Source of the DNA: Bacteroidales bacterium
Lineage (GTDB): Bacteria; Bacteroidota; Bacteroidia; Bacteroidales; BM520
Direction of reading: 5' to 3'
NCBI GenBank assembly: GCA_023230285.1
Contig: JALNXP010000091.1
Coordinates: 1-8,764, forward strand
Length of the DNA: 8,764 nt
Part shown: positions 7,270 through 8,764 of the stretch, one piece after another
How the letters are laid out: each line of letters starts with the position of its first letter
How positions within the stretch are numbered: the first letter of the stretch is position 1
The notes under the pieces: generated by a model
The model's input: the letters and a program-made list of their open reading frames with translations, nothing else
Database searches by the model: none
What the model was told of the DNA's origin: nothing
Made by a program: the position numbers and the translations under genes

Positions 7270-7290
7270 GGGAAAATAATTAAAGAACAG

Positions 7291-7363
7291 AGCCTTCCAC
7301 CGGGATCGAACCGGCGACCTGTTCATTACGAGTGAACCGCTCTACCTGCTGAGCTAAGAAGGC
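7291..7363 (-). tRNA. tRNA-Thr (anticodon CGU)
   Basis: A full 73-nt cloverleaf can be folded on the minus strand. The acceptor stem is GCCTTCT with GGAAGGC (one G-U closing pair) and discriminator U73. The D arm is GCTC-AGCAGGTA-GAGC. The anticodon arm is GTTCA-CTCGTAA-TGAAC, with anticodon CGT at 7330-7328 reading the threonine codon ACG. The variable loop is 5 nt and the T arm is GCCGG-TTCGATC-CCGGT. CCA is not encoded. It lies 38 nt upstream of dsrC in the same direction, with no terminator visible between them. With C at position 34 it is not a substrate for the 2-thiouridine pathway that uses TusE, so its proximity to a DsrC/TusE-family gene is probably not functional. Confidence 0.95.
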
Positions 7364-7377
7364 TGATTTTGAAAGTG

Positions 7378-7385
7378 CAAATTTA
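7378..7385 (-). promoter_or_regulatory. -7 promoter element for tRNA-Thr and probably the dsrCMK operon
   Basis: On the minus strand the sequence reads TAAATTTG, an exact match to TAnnTTTG, ending 14 nt before the first base of tRNA-Thr. That would give a very short 5' leader before the mature tRNA. No good -33 TTTG is visible about 20 nt further upstream. It is the only convincing promoter match upstream of dsrC. Confidence 0.55.
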
Positions 7386-7398
7386 AACGTTTTTTTTT

Positions 7399-7434
7399 AA
7401 AATCATATCATCATTTTAAAAAAGGTATGATTTT
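7399..7434. promoter_or_regulatory. Inverted repeat between the divergent tRNA-Thr/dsr and tnaA promoters
   Basis: AAAATCATATC at 7399-7409 pairs with GGTATGATTTT at 7424-7434: nine outer bases match perfectly, then one G-U and one G-C pair. The intervening 14 nt are A/T-rich. It sits about 14 bp upstream of the tRNA -7 element and about 30 bp upstream of the tnaA -33 element, a suitable place for a regulator that acts on one or both promoters. A T9 run (7390-7398) flanks it. On the plus strand it is followed by Ts, as in a terminator, but nothing known is transcribed into it from the left on that strand. The function is inferred from position only. Confidence 0.35.
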
Positions 7435-7464
7435 TTATTGCGAACAAAAAATTCTATATAAATT

Positions 7465-7496
7465 ATTGATTTTTTCGTCAAAAATGTATAGCTTTG
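7465..7496 (+). promoter_or_regulatory. Bacteroides-type promoter for tnaA
   Basis: TAGCTTTG at 7489-7496 matches the -7 consensus TAnnTTTG exactly. ATTG at 7465-7468 matches three of four bases of the -33 TTTG, with a 20-bp spacer, which is the expected spacing. The transcript would begin near 7503 and carry a leader of about 180 nt before tnaA. This is the best complete promoter in the window. Confidence 0.65.
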
Positions 7497-7521
7497 CACA
7501 AATTTTTTTATTAGAAAACAA

Positions 7522-7617
7522 ATGAAAAATTATTTTTTTATTTATGAATTGTTATCTATCCTCAGCAATGAGAGATATGTTTGCATTAAGAACAGAGACG
7601 CCTTTCTTGAATTATAG
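7522..7617 (+). CDS. Short leader ORF upstream of tnaA (31 codons, uncertain)
   Basis: An ATG about 19 nt downstream of the predicted tnaA transcription start opens a 31-codon frame starting MKNYFFIYELLSIL and ending in TAG. It is preceded by an A-rich stretch (TTAGAAAACAA), the usual Bacteroidota initiation context. It could encode a leader peptide analogous in position to TnaC of enterobacteria. However, it contains no tryptophan codon and no resemblance to TnaC, so a Trp-sensing mechanism of that type is not supported. A second frame overlaps it from 7568. Translation is unproven and the frame may be chance. Confidence 0.3.
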   Translation: MKNYFFIYELLSILSNERYVCIKNRDAFLEL

Positions 7618-7657
7618 AATAATCATGAAAAACGACATTGCACTTAATCAAAACTAA
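7568..7657 (+). CDS. Alternative short leader ORF upstream of tnaA (29 codons, uncertain)
   Basis: This frame overlaps the 3' half of the 31-codon frame in a different register. It starts MRDMFALRTETPFL, has an internal in-frame ATG at 7625 (MKNDIALNQN) and stops with TAA 29 nt before the tnaA ATG. It has no tryptophan codon. If both frames were translated, ribosomes ending the first at 7617 would be within 8 nt of the internal ATG at 7625, so coupling is conceivable. There is no independent support such as a clear binding site. Confidence 0.22.
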   Translation: MRDMFALRTETPFLNYRIIMKNDIALNQN

Positions 7658-7686
7658 AAAATTAACAAACTAAAAATAAAAAAATC

Positions 7687-8764
7687 ATGGAATTACCATT
7701 TGCAGAATCGTACAAAATAAAGATGGTGGAACCTATTCACCGCAGCACACGTGAAGAACGTGAACAATGGATAAAAGAAGCTCATTACAATGTATTTCAA
7801 CTGAAAGCAGAGCAAGTTTATATAGATTTACTAACAGATTCCGGAACCGGAGCTATGAGCGACAGACAATGGGCTGGCATTATGTTAGGAGACGAAAGTT
7901 ATGCCGGTGCTACTTCATACTTCAAAATGAAAGAAGTCATCAACCGCATTACCGGTTTTGAATATGTACTTCCTACTCACCAAGGACGTGCCGCAGAAAA
8001 CGTGCTGTTTTCATGTTTGGTAAAAGAAGGTGATTATGTTCCGGGAAATTCACATTTTGATACAACAAAAGGACATATTGAATCACGTAAGGCTTTTGCA
8101 GTAGACTGCACCATAGACGAAGCTAAAGACACTCAATTGGAAGTTCCTTTTAAAGGTAGTGTCGACATCAACAAATTGGAGAAAGTTTTAATTGAACACG
8201 GCGATAAAGTACCTTTTATAATCGTCACTATCACCAATAACACAGCCGGTGGACAACCTGTTTCTATGCAAAACCTTCGTGAAGTACGTCAATTAGCAGA
8301 CAAATACAACAAAAAAGTTATTTATGACTCTGCTCGTTTCGCTGAAAATGCTTATTTTATCAAAACACGTGAAAAAGGTTACGAAAATAAAACTATCAAA
8401 GAAATCTGTAAAGAAATGTTTTCTTATGCCGATGGTATGACAATGAGCGCAAAGAAAGACGCTATCGTCAACATGGGCGGTTTTATTGCTACCAACATCC
8501 AAGAATGGTACGACGAAGCTAAAGTTAAAGGCATCGTTTTTGAAGGATATATCACTTACGGCGGCATGAACGGAAGAGATATGAATGCTCTTGCTATCGG
8601 CTTGGACGAAAATACAGAATTCGAGAATTTGGAAACAAGAATTAAACAAATAGAATACCTCGCAAAACGTTTAGATGAATTTGGAATACCTTATCAACGT
8701 CCCGCAGGTGGTCACGCTATCTTCATTGATGCTCCGAAAGTCCTGACTCACGTTCCGAAAGAAG
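7687..8764 (+). CDS. tnaA: Tryptophanase (tryptophan indole-lyase), 3' end missing
   Basis: This is a PLP-dependent beta-eliminating lyase that converts L-tryptophan to indole, pyruvate and ammonia. The window shows 359 codons; the family is about 460 residues long. Conserved features seen are LLTDSGTGAMSD at 48-59, THQGR at 97-101 (phosphate binding), N185, D214 and R217 in YDSARFAEN, and MSAKKDA at 253-259 with K257 as the PLP Schiff-base lysine. Tyrosine phenol-lyase is a close relative, and the loop lengths here resemble it: the numbering matches, without the short insertion of the E. coli tryptophanase. D125 in HFDTTKGH is the tryptophanase-type residue where tyrosine phenol-lyase has Thr. 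The start MELPFAES recalls the tryptophanases of Bacteroides and Porphyromonas. The C-terminal residues that would confirm substrate choice are beyond the window. The ATG at 7687 follows a long A-rich stretch typical of strong Bacteroidota translation starts. It is transcribed away from tRNA-Thr and dsrC. Confidence 0.92.
   Translation, partial: MELPFAESYKIKMVEPIHRSTREEREQWIKEAHYNVFQLKAEQVYIDLLTDSGTGAMSDRQWAGIMLGDESYAGATSYFKMKEVINRITGFEYVLPTHQGRAAENVLFSCLVKEGDYVPGNSHFDTTKGHIESRKAFAVDCTIDEAKDTQLEVPFKGSVDINKLEKVLIEHGDKVPFIIVTITNNTAGGQPVSMQNLREVRQLADKYNKKVIYDSARFAENAYFIKTREKGYENKTIKEICKEMFSYADGMTMSAKKDAIVNMGGFIATNIQEWYDEAKVKGIVFEGYITYGGMNGRDMNALAIGLDENTEFENLETRIKQIEYLAKRLDEFGIPYQRPAGGHAIFIDAPKVLTHVPKE

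Noticed and set aside
7291..7363. tRNA-Thr as an integration site for a mobile element
   Set aside because: No second copy of the tRNA 3' end, integrase or transposase is visible in the window.
8293..8649. Minus-strand 118-codon open frame
   Set aside because: It is antisense to the unmistakable tryptophanase catalytic region and its Phe- and Ser-rich product looks like a shadow translation.
7687..8764. Tyrosine phenol-lyase as the identity of the PLP lyase
   Set aside because: Loop lengths resemble it, but D125 in HFDTTKGH, together with YDSARFAENAYF and MSAKKDA, matches tryptophanase, as does the Bacteroides-type N-terminus. The C-terminal specificity residues are not visible, so this is strong but not absolute.
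1..8764. CRISPR array, tandem repeats or insertion sequence
   Set aside because: Reading both strands I saw no regularly spaced repeats, no transposase-like protein and no terminal inverted repeats; the window is almost fully explained by ordinary genes.

Overview
The window looks like chromosomal DNA from a member of the Bacteroidota, most likely Bacteroidales. The evidence is AT-rich sequence with A-rich rather than Shine-Dalgarno translation starts, three intergenic matches to the Bacteroides-type -7 promoter element TAnnTTTG, a lipoprotein with Bacteroidota-style architecture, a fused AAA-ATPase/PD-(D/E)XK gene of a type expanded in this phylum, and a tryptophanase of the Bacteroides/Porphyromonas type. 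The genus cannot be fixed from sequence alone.

Layout. Positions 1-3153 (+) hold two envelope genes: the 3' part of an M23 metallopeptidase with a C-terminal LysM domain, then, 22 nt later, an 871-residue lipoprotein with an active-looking transglutaminase-like domain, a degenerate second copy of that fold and a thioredoxin-like C-terminus without cysteines. Positions 3193-4910 (+) hold a stand-alone AAA-ATPase/PD-(D/E)XK nuclease-fold gene with its own promoter; its true start is the ATG at 3225. It converges on the next operon with only 10 nt between the stop codons.

Positions 7363-4921 (-) hold tRNA-Thr(CGU), dsrC, a dsrM-like cytochrome b subunit and a dsrK-like iron-sulfur subunit, all in the same direction and closely spaced. 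The only good promoter match is in front of the tRNA. DsrC carries both C-terminal redox cysteines, so this is a candidate minimal quinol-to-DsrC electron-transfer module: membrane haem b in DsrM, Fe-S clusters and the CCG site in DsrK, and the DsrC disulfide or trisulfide. No dsrAB or dsrJOP is visible here. Positions 7465-8764 (+) diverge from the tRNA and hold a promoter, a leader of about 180 nt with two overlapping short ORFs, and the first 359 codons of tryptophanase, which runs off the window.

The most interesting element is dsrC-dsrM-dsrK in what looks like a fermentative, tryptophanase-bearing Bacteroidales. The inactive second transglutaminase fold and the tnaA leader are the next most worthwhile points.
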